A stretch of 64,000 nt of DNA from SAR324 cluster bacterium REDSEA-S27_B3 (GTDB lineage: Bacteria > SAR324 > NAC60-12): positions 45,492 through 109,491 of the forward strand of contig LUQO01000003.1 of assembly GCA_001627865.1 (NCBI GenBank), written 5' to 3'. The notes beneath the pieces were generated by a model that did not search any database, was not told the DNA's origin, and was given only the letters and a program-made list of their open reading frames with translations. Shown here one piece after another: positions 8,828 to 18,810 of the stretch (positions within the stretch are counted from its first letter, which is position 1; each line of letters opens with the position of its first letter). The position numbers were made by a program, and so were the translations under genes.

Positions 8828-10252
8828 ATGCTTTCTTCAAAATCCAAATCTGAACAATTTTCTGTCACAGAACATTCAAAAAAATCACGTTCGCAGACAA
8901 CAGATCTTGGAGAAATTCTGCCAAATGACAAGATGGCGGAGCAAGCTGTACTTGGAGCAATAATCATTCAGAATTCAATCCTGCCTCAGATACTTGATAT
9001 CATCAATACCGATGATTTCTTCTCTCCTGCAAATCAATATATTTTTGAAGCCATGCAGGACATGGCTAAAGAAGAACCTCCCATTCCCATAGACGAGCTG
9101 ACCCTCTTACGTCAACTTGAATCTAAACAGCAACTTGAACAAACCGGCGGTGTCGATTATTTGAACGAGTTGTCGCAGAAAACACCTGTTGCAGAAAATG
9201 CAGAGTTTTATGCATATATTGTAAGAGAAAAAGGACAATTGCGTGACATAATTCTCACAGCTCATGAAGTTGCAAAACGTGGACAAGAGGGTGGAACAGA
9301 CAATATCTCAGAATTTATTGACGAGGCCACCGACCGTCTGCGTTCAATAGATGCACGAACCCGTCTGAGAAGATATTCACATCTCAAAGATGTTCTTGCC
9401 GCAAATTTTGAACTACTCGAAAAAATTTCTGAATCACCAGAAAATGTAACAGGTGTACCCACAGGTTTTACAGAATTGGATGAAATGACGCGTGGCCTGC
9501 AAAATGGTGATTTGATTATTATTGCTGCTCGTCCATCTATGGGCAAAACTGCTCTGGCAATTAATATGGCACTTTATGCTTCAGGACATGCTCAAATTCC
9601 ATCTCTATTTTTCAGCCTGGAAATGCCAAAAGAACATATTGCCATGCGTCTTATATGCAGTGAAGCAAAAGTAAATAACAGCAAATTACTGATTGGCGAC
9701 CTTAATCAGCATGACTGGGACAAACTGATGGAGGGAACTACGCGTATGATGGAAGCCCCATTGTTGATTGATGACCGTTCCGCAATTAATCCGAACTACG
9801 TAAGACAGGTAATTCGCCAGGCAAAAAATGAATATCCATCACTTGGGCTTGTAGTTGTTGATTATGTTCAACTGATGCAAAGTAATTTGAGGAATCCTTC
9901 ACGGGAACAGGAAATAGCTGAAATTTCACGATCCATGAAAGCTATGGCCAAGGAGTTTTCACTGCCAATGGTTGTTCTTTCCCAGTTGAACCGCAGTCTG
10001 GAAAGACGTACAGAAAAACGTCCAATGATGTCTGATTTAAGAGAATCAGGAGCACTTGAGCAGGACGCAGACCTGATATTCTTTATTTATCGTGATGAAG
10101 TTTATAACGAAGATTCTGAGGACAAGGGAATTGCTGAAATTAGTATTGCAAAACATAGAAACGGTGCAATCGGTACCAAACGACTCGCTTTTATTGGCCA
10201 GTACACAAAATTTGCCAATTTGGCTTTGAGAACAAACAATTCCGTATCTTAG
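8828..10252 (+). CDS. dnaB: Replicative DNA helicase
   Basis: Hexameric 5'-3' helicase of the replication fork. The N-terminal DnaB domain (LPNDKMAEQAVLGAIII onward) precedes the RecA-like helicase domain. The Walker A motif is ARPSMGKTA (residues 234-242) and the Walker B region is VVVDYVQLM. The RESGALEQDAD motif and the C-terminal AKHRNGAIGT arginine-finger region are present. 474 residues, no intein. It follows rplI by 130 bases, the common rplI-dnaB order. Confidence 0.96.
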   Translation: MLSSKSKSEQFSVTEHSKKSRSQTTDLGEILPNDKMAEQAVLGAIIIQNSILPQILDIINTDDFFSPANQYIFEAMQDMAKEEPPIPIDELTLLRQLESKQQLEQTGGVDYLNELSQKTPVAENAEFYAYIVREKGQLRDIILTAHEVAKRGQEGGTDNISEFIDEATDRLRSIDARTRLRRYSHLKDVLAANFELLEKISESPENVTGVPTGFTELDEMTRGLQNGDLIIIAARPSMGKTALAINMALYASGHAQIPSLFFSLEMPKEHIAMRLICSEAKVNNSKLLIGDLNQHDWDKLMEGTTRMMEAPLLIDDRSAINPNYVRQVIRQAKNEYPSLGLVVVDYVQLMQSNLRNPSREQEIAEISRSMKAMAKEFSLPMVVLSQLNRSLERRTEKRPMMSDLRESGALEQDADLIFFIYRDEVYNEDSEDKGIAEISIAKHRNGAIGTKRLAFIGQYTKFANLALRTNNSVS

Positions 10253-10414
10253 TTTACAATGATGAATAAGCTGTTTAATACAGAATTTTTTGGAATCACA
10301 GGTTTTCTACATATACTTCATGGAAAATTATATCCTTATTATAAATTTCCTATGTTCGAGTTTATTTACCGCGATAGTAAAACCATCCGTTAGTCCTTCC
10401 TGGAAAAAAATCTG

Positions 10415-11410
10415 ATGCAAAACCTAGAAGAACTGCAACAGTACATATTCGGTCTGACTGATGAGTCTATTTTAACCGGACATACAGTAGTTGCTGCTCC
10501 GGGGTGCCTGCCTGCTCCATGTTTCCCTGATATTATCAGCAAAGTTTTGGGAATGGTAACTGAGCATGAATGGGATGACCTTTCCGACCGTGCGCAAAAT
10601 TACCTCAAATGGATCACTGTAAAAGCAGAGTCCATTGACGCACTTGCCCCTCGTCCATTGGAGTCGACCACATGTGGATTTGAGTTGCTTGCAATTGATA
10701 GAGATTGTAACAGTTTTGGTGAAATTGTATTGCGTTCACAGGACTTAAATATTCCCTCTGTGCTGCTGCGATTTGCTTCTCTGATTGCAACTTTTCTGAT
10801 GGTCCGGCTCCTGCGTCAACACATGGAACGAGATCAGGTAATTATGCCTTCACTTACTTTCACTCAAAACGTTGATGCCAACTATCTGAATTATCCGCGC
10901 ACTTTGAAAACTCTGTTGGAATTATTCCCGGAATATCAGCAAATGTTTTATTTTGAAATCAATGAAGAAATAACTGAGGATTACCTGAAAACTATACGTG
11001 CGCTTGCTGAAGATTTGGGGATTAGACTGGCTCTGGATGATACTAATAAAATGGATACAAATGTCCACCATCAATTGCTTGATCTTGCAGACTGGATTAA
11101 GATTGACTTTCAAGAGACAGCATCGCTGGAGGAACAGCTGATGTCAGGAGACGGTGAAAAAATTATCATGCATTTTGAAGAATATGCTGATGGCGCACGT
11201 TCCCCGGTGATTGTTTTTGAGGGACTCACGGAATACTCACCATTGAAAGTTTTTCTTGAACAGCGCTGGAAACAAAGTAACACTGAACTTTATTTTCAAA
11301 GCCGTGAAAGGTCCCCTGTTCCACCTTGGAATAAATATTTTGGCTTAATTCAGAATTATCATGATGATAAGTATGGTCTCTTTTTTAAAGGCTTGATCAA
11401 TGAGCAGTAA
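10415..11410 (+). CDS. Degenerate EAL-domain-like protein
   Basis: A 331-residue cytoplasmic protein with no signal peptide. The segment from about residue 175 to 285 follows the order of motifs of an EAL cyclic-di-GMP phosphodiesterase: FEINEEIT (180-187), LALDDTNK (205-212), DWIKIDF (226-232) and VFEGLTE (267-273). The N-terminal EAL motif itself and several metal ligands are not found. It is therefore more likely a c-di-GMP sensor or a non-catalytic EAL fold than an active enzyme. The N-terminal 170 residues are unassigned. It overlaps the next gene by 11 bases. Confidence 0.55.
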   Translation: MQNLEELQQYIFGLTDESILTGHTVVAAPGCLPAPCFPDIISKVLGMVTEHEWDDLSDRAQNYLKWITVKAESIDALAPRPLESTTCGFELLAIDRDCNSFGEIVLRSQDLNIPSVLLRFASLIATFLMVRLLRQHMERDQVIMPSLTFTQNVDANYLNYPRTLKTLLELFPEYQQMFYFEINEEITEDYLKTIRALAEDLGIRLALDDTNKMDTNVHHQLLDLADWIKIDFQETASLEEQLMSGDGEKIIMHFEEYADGARSPVIVFEGLTEYSPLKVFLEQRWKQSNTELYFQSRERSPVPPWNKYFGLIQNYHDDKYGLFFKGLINEQ

Positions 11411-12689
11411 CTCATTTTCTGACAAAAGTTTATGGTCAATTTCATTGTTTATTTTAGGAAGTTTTGGAACAATTTTTTTTGCCTCCTGTAATTCTTCTGA
11501 ATCAACAACACAAAGCATCACGGGACCTTCAAACATTTCAGGAACTGTGTTTGAAGTACCATTGGAATTTGACGCGGGAGAAAACCCTCTCAGCATTGCT
11601 GAAGGTGATTTAAATGGAGACAACAAAAAAGACCTTGTTGTGGCAAGCTCCAGAAAGCAAAATGGATTAACCACTTCAGCAGATGGAACTCTGACTATCT
11701 TCAAGAATAGCTCTTCTACTAACAGCCGTTTCCCATTTGTTTCCAGCACAATTACTCCTTCAACGGCGGAATGGAGACAGGATATTATTTCAGTTGACTA
11801 TTCCGGAGACAATTTGTCTGACTTAGTGGTTACACATACAGATGAGGATAAAATTAAATTTTTACTCAATGATGGCAGTACTAATTTTACTGATAACGGA
11901 AGTATCTCAGTAGGTGACGTACCACTGGATCTGATTGCCGGAGATTGGAACAGCGATAATCAAACTGATCTGGCTGTTGTAAATCGCGACAACAGCAGTG
12001 TTTCCATTCTTCAAAACAGTAGTGGAGTTTTTTCTGTTTCTCAGACTTTATCAGTAAAAGAACATCCTATCAGGATTTCAAGCGGAGACTGGGATGGAGA
12101 TTCAGACAATGATCTGGCAGTATTATTAAGAGACAATACTCTTGTTCAAATTTGGTTAAACAGCGGATCAGGCACTTTCAGCGAACATACAAGGAATTAT
12201 ACAGTCGGAAGTTCACCTATAGATATGATTTCCGGTGACTGGAACTGTGATGGGAAACCTGACCTGGCTGTCAGCAATTCCGGTGACAATACCCTTTCGT
12301 TGATTTATGGGAAAGGAAATGGGAATTTTGATTCGGCTGTCTCAATTAGCTCCGGACGCGGTCCCGGAACAATGGCTGCAGCTGATTTTGATAATGACAG
12401 TAAAATGGATTTTATTGTTGGTCATCGATTCCTTGTCAGTACTCCAGGAGATTCACTATTGACAGGAGATTTTTCGTTAACACTCAGCGACAGTACTTCA
12501 AATACAGGCTATGCCTCTCCTACTTCCTTTGCCGCAACCCTTTCAAAGGATGGCGCCTCACCAGCAGATATAGTCATTCTTGATGCAGATAATGACTCAA
12601 AACTAGACCTTTTGATTACTCTGCCTGTAAGCAAAAAATTAGCAGTTCTTTTCGGAAAACAATATTCCGGAAATCTTTCCTGCCCCTGA
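11400..12689 (+). CDS. FG-GAP/VCBS-repeat lipoprotein
   Basis: A 429-residue exported lipoprotein. The N-terminal hydrophobic stretch ends in the lipobox FASC (Cys at about residue 30). At least seven FG-GAP-type calcium-loop repeats follow, for example GDLNGDNKKDLVV, GDWNSDNQTDLAV, GDWDGDSDNDLAV, GDWNCDGKPDLAV and ADFDNDSKMDFIV. Such repeats build a seven-bladed beta-propeller, and the count of about seven suits one complete propeller. Likely displayed on the periplasmic or cell surface side for protein or ligand binding. Its start overlaps the EAL-like gene, suggesting coexpression. Confidence 0.8.
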   Translation: MSSNSFSDKSLWSISLFILGSFGTIFFASCNSSESTTQSITGPSNISGTVFEVPLEFDAGENPLSIAEGDLNGDNKKDLVVASSRKQNGLTTSADGTLTIFKNSSSTNSRFPFVSSTITPSTAEWRQDIISVDYSGDNLSDLVVTHTDEDKIKFLLNDGSTNFTDNGSISVGDVPLDLIAGDWNSDNQTDLAVVNRDNSSVSILQNSSGVFSVSQTLSVKEHPIRISSGDWDGDSDNDLAVLLRDNTLVQIWLNSGSGTFSEHTRNYTVGSSPIDMISGDWNCDGKPDLAVSNSGDNTLSLIYGKGNGNFDSAVSISSGRGPGTMAAADFDNDSKMDFIVGHRFLVSTPGDSLLTGDFSLTLSDSTSNTGYASPTSFAATLSKDGASPADIVILDADNDSKLDLLITLPVSKKLAVLFGKQYSGNLSCP

Positions 12690-12901
12690 ACTTCAAAAAT
12701 CAATTTGACGTAAGGAAGTAACAAAGATACACTCTTTACGTTATTACCCTGTAACTTGCTAAAAATACAAGAGGAATTCAACTATGAAATTGTTACTCAA
12801 TAATTTAAATTTTGAGTAAGCTCAGGCTGAAATGACTTGGAACAATGTCCAATTCAATTTTTGACAAACAATATTAAATAATTTTTCCACAAGAGTAATT
12901 T

Positions 12902-13726
12902 ATGCTGATTGCTGGGACATGGACAGCTTTATTGCTTTACATTATTAGCGGGATTTCTGGAATATATTTTTCAACCAGAGAAAAACCTTCAGAAAGCCTG
13001 CTTTTGAAATGGCTGGCAGTGGCAGCAATGCGTACTGCATGGTGCATTCATACTGTGACTTTGCTGGGATTGTTATGGTCAAAAGCTGTCTGGCCTGAAA
13101 CTTTTGTGAGTGATATTCTCAATGTCTTAGCCTGGTGCAGTATGGTAGTTGTTCAGGCATTACCTGAGCGTTTACTAAGTTTAGTCAATCCTTTCATCAT
13201 CCGTCTATTTGCAATTCTTCTTCTTGGATTATCTCTGATAATTTCCCAGAGACAAGTCATGCCCGATGTGATGGTTATTGAACAAACCTGGCTTTTTCAG
13301 GTTTTGCTTGGTACGCATATCATCATTCTTTTGGCAGGATATGTGATGCTTGGGGTGGCTTGTGTAGCCAGCATAATTTTTCTTTATCAGGAACACCATC
13401 TCAAAACAAAATTATTGACGTCAATTATGATTCGCTTTCCTGCACTTGGCACTCTGGATCGTATCAGCTGGCAAGGATCTCTCTGGGGCTTTCTGGCTTT
13501 GAGTATTGGCATTTTGCTTGGAATCATTATTAACAAAGGGGACACTACACTTTTAGCTGATATACGCTTTATCTCATCAATCAGTGCCTGGAGTATTTTC
13601 GGAATATTGCTGCTTCTTAGACAAATGAAAGCTCTAAAATCACTCTGGATTGCTATCTGGCCCATTGCCGGCTTTGTTTTGGCCTTAGTATCATTGGTCA
13701 CAGAACTTTTACGCATCAAACAATAA
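12902..13726 (+). CDS. CcsA/HemX-like cytochrome c assembly membrane protein
   Basis: A 274-residue protein with about eight membrane helices. It resembles the HemX/YpjD branch of the cytochrome c assembly (CcsA/CcmC) family. Conserved-looking histidines lie at helix ends (CIHTVTLL near residue 49 and GTHIIILLAGYVMLG near 140), and the IDRISWQGS-like segment TLDRISWQGSLWGF precedes a late helix. The tryptophan-rich WWD heme-handling motif is not obvious, as expected for the HemX branch. HemX genes often adjoin hemA, but here hemA lies 23 kb away. Confidence 0.7.
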   Translation: MLIAGTWTALLLYIISGISGIYFSTREKPSESLLLKWLAVAAMRTAWCIHTVTLLGLLWSKAVWPETFVSDILNVLAWCSMVVVQALPERLLSLVNPFIIRLFAILLLGLSLIISQRQVMPDVMVIEQTWLFQVLLGTHIIILLAGYVMLGVACVASIIFLYQEHHLKTKLLTSIMIRFPALGTLDRISWQGSLWGFLALSIGILLGIIINKGDTTLLADIRFISSISAWSIFGILLLLRQMKALKSLWIAIWPIAGFVLALVSLVTELLRIKQ

Positions 13727-13760
13727 GTGTTGCCATAAATTTATTTTTTGAATCAAAAGA

Positions 13761-14753
13761 ATGCAGACAATTCAGCCTCAGATTAGAAACCTGAAGAGAT
13801 TTAAACAAATTTCCAGCGAAAATTTTTTGTTGGAAAATGCTAATAATTTAAAACAGTTACAAGAGGCAGTTAGAAGAAATTTGGGTAGTTCACTGCCTTT
13901 CTTATCTCAAATAGCAAACCACATGGTAAAACGAGGTAATAATCAGACTCGTGCCTTGGTTCTTCTCCAATCGGCCAGTCTTTTTAATAAACCAGATCAA
14001 GCTATTTTTGACATAGGCAGTACTTTGGAATATTTAAATACCGCGTCCGCATTGCATCAGCATATAAAAAATCCTGAGAATGCCAGACGTCGTCAGCAGT
14101 ATGCCAAAGAAGTCTGGGGTAATGAAGTAAGCGTTTTATTAGGCGATTATCTGTTATCAATCTCATTTCAAGTCTTAACACAATTAGGAAATCTGGATGT
14201 GTTAGAGTGCATTTCTTTGGCTACACAAAATATCTCGCATGCTCAGGTTCTGGAAATATCTGAACATCCTCTGACTGCAACTCCAAATCACTGGCGCAGT
14301 GTTACAATTGGGAAAAAAGCAGGACTGTTTGGTGCAGGTGCACAAAGTGCTGCTTATTGGGGGAATTCCACAAAATCAACTGCTTTGACATTATTTGCAT
14401 TTGGTGAGCATGTGGGTATGGCAACTAAATTGAAATCCGATATGAAAGTCATTGCCGATGAAAAACTGATAAAGCAGAAAATAACAAAACATGAATTGTG
14501 GTCGCCACTTTGTTTTTTGCTTTATGAATGTGTGCCAGAGAATGAACGGAGCGAATTTTTATATAAATTGAAAAATCAATCTGATAATCCTGAACTGATC
14601 ACAGAAATAGTCCATCTTCTGAAAAAATATGATGTTTCTGACATTCTTAAATACGAAGCAGAACTGGAACTGAAACAGGCAAAAGAATGTCTTTTAAAGC
14701 TGGAAATGGACACGGCACCTCTTCAACCTCTTACTAAATTTTCCGTTATTTAA
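13761..14753 (+). CDS. Polyprenyl-synthetase-like protein lacking both Asp-rich motifs
   Basis: A 330-residue all-helical protein with the layout of a trans-isoprenyl diphosphate synthase. The stretch YLNTASALHQHIKNPENARRR plus KEVWGNEVSVLLGDYLLS matches the family block LIHTASLIHDDVVD...RRG...WGN..AVL.GDYLLS. However, the catalytic DDxxD is replaced by QHIKN (residues 100-104). GKKAGLFGAGAQSAAY matches the KTA.LF..A block. The second aspartate motif is reduced to SDMKV. Without both metal-binding motifs, normal chain elongation is unlikely. It could be a non-catalytic subunit like those of heterodimeric prenyl synthases. One base separates it from the next gene. Confidence 0.65.
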   Translation: MQTIQPQIRNLKRFKQISSENFLLENANNLKQLQEAVRRNLGSSLPFLSQIANHMVKRGNNQTRALVLLQSASLFNKPDQAIFDIGSTLEYLNTASALHQHIKNPENARRRQQYAKEVWGNEVSVLLGDYLLSISFQVLTQLGNLDVLECISLATQNISHAQVLEISEHPLTATPNHWRSVTIGKKAGLFGAGAQSAAYWGNSTKSTALTLFAFGEHVGMATKLKSDMKVIADEKLIKQKITKHELWSPLCFLLYECVPENERSEFLYKLKNQSDNPELITEIVHLLKKYDVSDILKYEAELELKQAKECLLKLEMDTAPLQPLTKFSVI

Positions 14754-14754
14754 C

Positions 14755-15567
14755 ATGTCGGACTCATTATTAATCAATATTGAATATTCTATTGCTGAAA
14801 TAGAAATCAACCGCCCTGACCAAGCAAATGCATTGGATGAAGAATTATGGTTTAGGATTGGTGAGTGTTTCAGTGAAATAGATGAAAACGATTCTGTAAG
14901 GGTTTGTATTCTGAGTGGCGCTGGCAAAAACTTTTGTTCCGGAATAGATCTCAATTTTTTGCAGAATCTTTTGCAGGAAATTAGCTCTTATGACTGTGAA
15001 GGTAGAAAGAGTGAATACTTAAGACGCAAACTTTTGAAAATGCAGGTAGCATTCACACAAATTGAACGCTGCAGAAAACCAGTTATTTCTGCAATTCACG
15101 GAAGTTGTATTGGAGGAGGAGTTGATTTAATAAGTGCTTGTGATATCCGTAATTGTACCAAAAACACGATTTTTCAAATTAAGGAAATTGATCTTGGCAT
15201 CACTGCTGATGTAGGCACATTACAACGTCTACCACACCTGATGCCTCAGGGAGTTGTCCGGGAATTAGCTTACACTGGCAGGAAGTTTTCCGGAGAAGAA
15301 GCACAAGACTTAGGTTTGGTCAACAACTGTTATGATGACAAGAAAACCATGATGACTGAAGTCAGGAAGACTGCTGAGCAAATTGCAAGCAAATCACCTT
15401 TAGCAATACGTGGTGTGAAGGAAATGCTTTTGTATTCCCGGGATCATTCTGTCTCCTCCGGACTTAATTATGTGGCAACCTGGAACTCAGCAATGCTTTT
15501 GTCATCTGATCTTGAAGAATCAAAAATGGCTATGCTGCAAAAAAGAACTCCGGAATACAAGGATTGA
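14755..15567 (+). CDS. Crotonase, probable delta(3,5)-delta(2,4)-dienoyl-CoA isomerase
   Basis: Enoyl-CoA hydratase/isomerase superfamily, 270 residues. The oxyanion-hole segments are GKNFCSGIDL and HGSCIGGGVDL. Asp124, Glu144 and Asp152 reproduce the Asp-20-Glu-8-Asp spacing of the catalytic triad known from mammalian ECH1 dienoyl-CoA isomerase. The segment KEIDLGITADVGTLQRLP is almost diagnostic of that subfamily. Role: shifting conjugated double bonds during beta-oxidation of odd-position unsaturated fatty acids. It is tightly coupled to the upstream polyprenyl-synthase-like gene, an unexplained pairing. Confidence 0.85.
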   Translation: MSDSLLINIEYSIAEIEINRPDQANALDEELWFRIGECFSEIDENDSVRVCILSGAGKNFCSGIDLNFLQNLLQEISSYDCEGRKSEYLRRKLLKMQVAFTQIERCRKPVISAIHGSCIGGGVDLISACDIRNCTKNTIFQIKEIDLGITADVGTLQRLPHLMPQGVVRELAYTGRKFSGEEAQDLGLVNNCYDDKKTMMTEVRKTAEQIASKSPLAIRGVKEMLLYSRDHSVSSGLNYVATWNSAMLLSSDLEESKMAMLQKRTPEYKD

Positions 15568-15676
15568 CAAACTCACATTTTCTGTCTCCGCAGCGAATAT
15601 AATTACTTGCAAATTAAAACATTATTTCAGGAGGAAAGAATAATTAAATCAGTCATTAATACTAAACAAATTTAAT

Positions 15677-18600
15677 ATGATCCCCCGCCTCAGTTTAACT
15701 GACAGGATTCCTCAGGTTGTGCAAAGTTTTCTTGCAGAATTGCGTCAAAGTAAATTTTCCGGAAACATAAATCATGATTATGCTACTCGAATTGTTACTG
15801 CAACGGACAACAGCATATATCAGGTTTTGCCACAAGCAGTTGTATATCCAAAAAACACAAAAGACATACAAACTGTACTTGTTATTGCGGATAAAAAAAA
15901 GTTTCGAAATAACATCAAAATCACCGCACGCGGTGGAGGTACAGGCACAAATGGACAATCGCTGACGGGAGGAATTGTGCTGGATTGTTCACGTTTTATG
16001 AATCGGATTCTTGAAACGAACCTCAAGGAAGGATGGGTAAGAGTTGAACCGGGAGTTGTCCTTGATCAGTTGAACAAACATCTTGCGCCTCACAAAGTTT
16101 TTTTTGCTCCTGATTTATCCCCCAGCAATAGAGCAACATTAGGAGGCATGGTTAACACCGATGCTTGTGGAAAAGGTTCACGCATTTATGGGCGTACTAG
16201 CGACCATGTTTTGGAGTTGTCCTGTGTTTTATCCAGCAGTGAAGTTATGCAGGCCATACCGCTTGATCCTGTAGTTTTGAGTGAGCGCAAAAAACAACCA
16301 GGAATTGAAGGTGACATATATAAAGTCGTGGATAAAATAGTTTCTGAAAAAGCAAATCTGATTGAAGACATTTTTCCTAAAATGAACCGCTTCATGACAG
16401 GATATAACCTTGCCAAAGTGTATGGAAATTCGGATAAAAAATTCAATCTCAACTATTTGCTTTGCGGCTCAGAAGGAACATTAGCAATTGTCAACGAGGC
16501 AAAACTGCGTCTGACTCCGCTTCCGAAACATAAGCATTTGCTTGTTGTAAAATATGAGAATTTTGATGACGCACTTAGTGACGCAGAAATACTGGTTGAG
16601 TCTGATCCTTCAGCAATTGAGACAATTGACGAAAATATTCTCAGTCTGGCTAAAAGTGATGAAATATATATAAAAATCAAAGCATTCATTGCTGATGAAA
16701 CTAATAAGTCCGGAACCAAAATAAGACCTACAAGAACAATCAACCTGATAGAATTCAGCGGTAATAACAAAAGTAATCTGGAGAAACGAATTGCTTCACT
16801 GTGCAAAATCATTGACCGCGGTAAAAATGAGTCCGGGAAAGCAACAGGTTATTACAAAACAACTGACCCGCAGGAAATAATTGATCTTTGGAATTTGCGC
16901 AAAAAAGGTGTGGGGCTTTTAGGGAAAACTCAGGGGGAACGTAAACCTTTACCATTTGTGGAAGATACTGCGGTTCCTGTGAAAAACCTTGCAAAATATA
17001 TTAGCGAGTTCAGGAAATTACTTGAAACATTTGGCCTCGAGTATGCCATGTTTGGTCATGTTGATGTAGGATGTTTACATGTACGACCGGCTTTGGACTT
17101 AAAAAACCCTGAAGAGGAACCATGGATCAGGGAACTCTCAGATAAAGTTGTTGAGTTAGTAAAAAAATATGAAGGTGTAATGTGGGGTGAGCACGGGCGT
17201 GGTTACCGAAGTGAATACACTGAAGAATTTTTTGGTGAAGAGTTGCATCAGGATTTACGACACATTAAAGAAGCCTTTGATCCAAATAATCGACTTAATC
17301 CAGGAAAAATAGTTACTCCATTCTCACTCAAAGAGCAGGTTGTCCCTCTTGAAGGACCGTTGCGCGGACAACATGATCGCCAGATAAATCAGGATTACCT
17401 TGAAGAATATCAGACTGCTATAAACTGCAACGGTAATGCTGCATGTTTCGACTACTCACCGGACAATGTGATGTGCCCGTCTTCAATAATTACTCGTGAT
17501 CGCATTCATTCTCCGCAAGGAAGAGCGGCTTTGATGCGTGAGTGGCTGAGACTGCTTTCATTGAACCAGTCAGAAGTTCTTCCTGAATTTAAGACAGTAG
17601 ATTCTCTGCGAAACATAATCAATAAAGTTTCTAATACATTGCGCAAAAAGCAGGGAGAGTATGATTTTTCACATGAAGTTTATGATTCAATGTCCGGATG
17701 CTTAGTTTGTAAAGCATGTGTTACACAGTGTCCGGTGCAGGTGAATGTTCCGGAATTTCGTTCAAAATTTCTTGAACTTTATCATTCCCTTTATTTTCGT
17801 CCACTCAAAGATTATTTGGTAGGATCAACCGAAAGCCTGGGCCGTTTATTTTCTCAAATGCCATGGCTGGCAAATTCAATTTTAGGCAGCCATATATTCC
17901 GGAATTTACTAAAAAATCAGATTGGATTAAGGGATTTTCCAGAATACAGTCCGGAATCTGTCAGAAAGCATCTGCTGAATTATGATGCAAAAGCATTTAA
18001 TACAGATGAACTGTATACCCTTTCAGCGGAAGAATCAAAACGCAGTGTAATCCTTCTGCAGGATGCATTTACCTCATTTTATGAATCACAGATTGTGATG
18101 GAATTTTATCGACTGTTAAGGAGAATGAATTTCACTGTATATGTAGCACCGTTTCATCCCAACGGTAAACCATTGCATGTAAAAGGATTCTTAAAAAAAT
18201 TCAGAAATGTTGCTGAGAGAAATACAAAATGGCTTTCACATGTTGGAGGAACAGGAATTCCAATAGTGGGACTTGATCCCAGTATAGTGTTAACTTATCG
18301 TGATGAATATTTGACAATCCTGGGAGAAAAAGAATTGCCATTTAAAGTGATGCTGCCACAGGAATTTTTAATTATGAATAGTGAAAAATGCAGAACCCAT
18401 GCAGTTTCTACAGGACATAAAACAATAAAATATCAGTTATTTGGACATTGCACTGAAAAAACAACCGCACTTCGTTCACAGGAACTTTGGCAGGATGTTT
18501 TTAGAGAGTTTGGCTTAAGTTTGCAATTAATTCCTGCAGGATGCTGCGGAATGGCTGGAACTTACGGACATGAAACCGAACATTTTGAAAAGTCCCAGGG

Positions 18601-18778
18601 GATATACAATTTAAGCTGGAAAGAAAAAATTCCTGAAGATCCAATTGATAGGCAAAACATTTTGGCAAGCGGATTTTCCTGCCGCAGTCAGATAAAACGT
18701 ATTGAAGGGTTTCGCCCGCTTCATCCAGTTCAGGCCTTGTTAAGAGAAATAAATACGGCTGAAGTACTGGATTCTTAA
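15677..18778 (+). CDS. YdiJ-type FAD/Fe-S oxidoreductase
   Basis: A 1033-residue three-part enzyme. An N-terminal PCMH-type FAD-binding domain carries ITARGGGTGTNGQSLTGG, followed by a FAD-oxidase C domain with GHVDVGCLHVRP and WGEHGRGYRSEY. A ferredoxin-like region with CLVCKACVTQCPVQVNVPEF follows, then a CCG-type cysteine-rich domain with CCGMAGTYGHE. This is the architecture of E. coli YdiJ, a D-2-hydroxyacid (D-2-hydroxyglutarate or D-lactate type) dehydrogenase that passes electrons to a carrier. The exact substrate cannot be read. It follows the crotonase by about 110 bases. Confidence 0.88.
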   Translation: MIPRLSLTDRIPQVVQSFLAELRQSKFSGNINHDYATRIVTATDNSIYQVLPQAVVYPKNTKDIQTVLVIADKKKFRNNIKITARGGGTGTNGQSLTGGIVLDCSRFMNRILETNLKEGWVRVEPGVVLDQLNKHLAPHKVFFAPDLSPSNRATLGGMVNTDACGKGSRIYGRTSDHVLELSCVLSSSEVMQAIPLDPVVLSERKKQPGIEGDIYKVVDKIVSEKANLIEDIFPKMNRFMTGYNLAKVYGNSDKKFNLNYLLCGSEGTLAIVNEAKLRLTPLPKHKHLLVVKYENFDDALSDAEILVESDPSAIETIDENILSLAKSDEIYIKIKAFIADETNKSGTKIRPTRTINLIEFSGNNKSNLEKRIASLCKIIDRGKNESGKATGYYKTTDPQEIIDLWNLRKKGVGLLGKTQGERKPLPFVEDTAVPVKNLAKYISEFRKLLETFGLEYAMFGHVDVGCLHVRPALDLKNPEEEPWIRELSDKVVELVKKYEGVMWGEHGRGYRSEYTEEFFGEELHQDLRHIKEAFDPNNRLNPGKIVTPFSLKEQVVPLEGPLRGQHDRQINQDYLEEYQTAINCNGNAACFDYSPDNVMCPSSIITRDRIHSPQGRAALMREWLRLLSLNQSEVLPEFKTVDSLRNIINKVSNTLRKKQGEYDFSHEVYDSMSGCLVCKACVTQCPVQVNVPEFRSKFLELYHSLYFRPLKDYLVGSTESLGRLFSQMPWLANSILGSHIFRNLLKNQIGLRDFPEYSPESVRKHLLNYDAKAFNTDELYTLSAEESKRSVILLQDAFTSFYESQIVMEFYRLLRRMNFTVYVAPFHPNGKPLHVKGFLKKFRNVAERNTKWLSHVGGTGIPIVGLDPSIVLTYRDEYLTILGEKELPFKVMLPQEFLIMNSEKCRTHAVSTGHKTIKYQLFGHCTEKTTALRSQELWQDVFREFGLSLQLIPAGCCGMAGTYGHETEHFEKSQGIYNLSWKEKIPEDPIDRQNILASGFSCRSQIKRIEGFRPLHPVQALLREINTAEVLDS

Positions 18779-18810
18779 CTAATTGAATTTAAATCGTTCG
18801 TAAATGTTCT

